Both the position numbers and the translations under genes were made by a program. Of a stretch of DNA of 31,119 bases, positions 31,072 through 31,119 are shown piece by piece. Positions within the stretch are counted from its first letter, which is position 1. Each line of letters begins with the position of its first letter. Source of the stretch: a virus. Below the pieces are notes generated by a model, which was not told where the DNA came from, searched no databases, and saw only the letters and a list, made by a program, of their open reading frames with translations. Where the stretch lies: IMG/VR virus record IMGVR_UViG_3300025655_000180, positions 1 through 31,119 of that record. The stretch is one strand, 5' to 3'.

Positions 31072-31119
31072 ATGCAAATACAGGATAGAGTTTTGATGCT
31101 AGAAAAAGACGTTAAACAT
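31072..31119 (+). CDS. Start of a further gene, possibly XhlA-like; cut by window end
   Basis: Only 16 codons are visible: MQIQDRVLMLEKDVKH. The helical pattern with LEKDV is common at the start of XhlA-type cell-surface or holin-associated proteins, but also in many coiled-coil proteins. No ribosome site precedes it. A leaderless start from the promoter at 31057 is likely. The identity is tentative. Confidence 0.35.
   Translation, partial: MQIQDRVLMLEKDVKH

Overview
This window is part of a double-stranded DNA tailed bacteriophage genome, or a prophage of one. The gene order (terminase, portal, MuF-type head protein, scaffold, capsid, connectors, tail terminator, tail tube, frameshifted chaperone pair, about 1,280-residue tape measure, tail tip, fibre) indicates a long, non-contractile-tailed siphovirus. 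No sheath gene is visible. E. coli-like promoter elements and DnaA-box-like sites point to a bacterial host, but the sequence does not identify it. No integrase, attachment site, tRNA, CRISPR array or insertion sequence was recognised.

Layout. (1) 1-4833, leftward: a replication and recombination block with a large primase-helicase, a zinc-ribbon protein, a small unknown protein, SSB, RecT annealase and a RecE-like exonuclease cut by the window edge. Terminator-like hairpins precede both recT and the primase-helicase gene. (2) 4834-5488: a divergent intergenic region with 11 copies of GTTACA/TGTAAC, a 26-bp perfect palindrome, an AT-rich tract, DnaA-box-like sites and candidate promoters in both directions. 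It is probably an origin/operator region. (3) 5489-7320, rightward: small accessory and regulatory genes (GIY-YIG nuclease-like protein, coiled-coil peptide, two small genes with a shared ribosome-binding cassette, two ribbon-helix-helix proteins) separated by strong terminators. (4) 7310-10535: putative surface or fibre-like structural proteins, three of which seem to share a beta-rich domain. (5) 10538-21359: two small basic proteins, packaging, head and tail-tube genes, ending in a tail-assembly chaperone with a canonical A AAA AAG frameshift site. (6) 21363-31119: tape measure, tail-tip proteins, fibre with GNVGIGT repeats, a coiled-coil protein, a small basic protein and the start of a further gene.

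How it fits together. Leftward genes replicate and recombine the genome from the adjacent putative origin, and rightward genes build the virion. The same GTTACA motif lies at the divergent promoters and as a 10-bp tandem repeat over the predicted promoter of a ribbon-helix-helix gene. This suggests, by inference, one DNA-binding circuit controlling both. Regulation seems unusually dense: candidate leaderless promoters, a possible antisense RNA against the primase-helicase leader, a possible recT attenuator, three covarying hairpins before the scaffold gene, and an anti-Shine-Dalgarno switch before the tail chaperone. All functional calls are from reading sequence; no database search or folding software was run.
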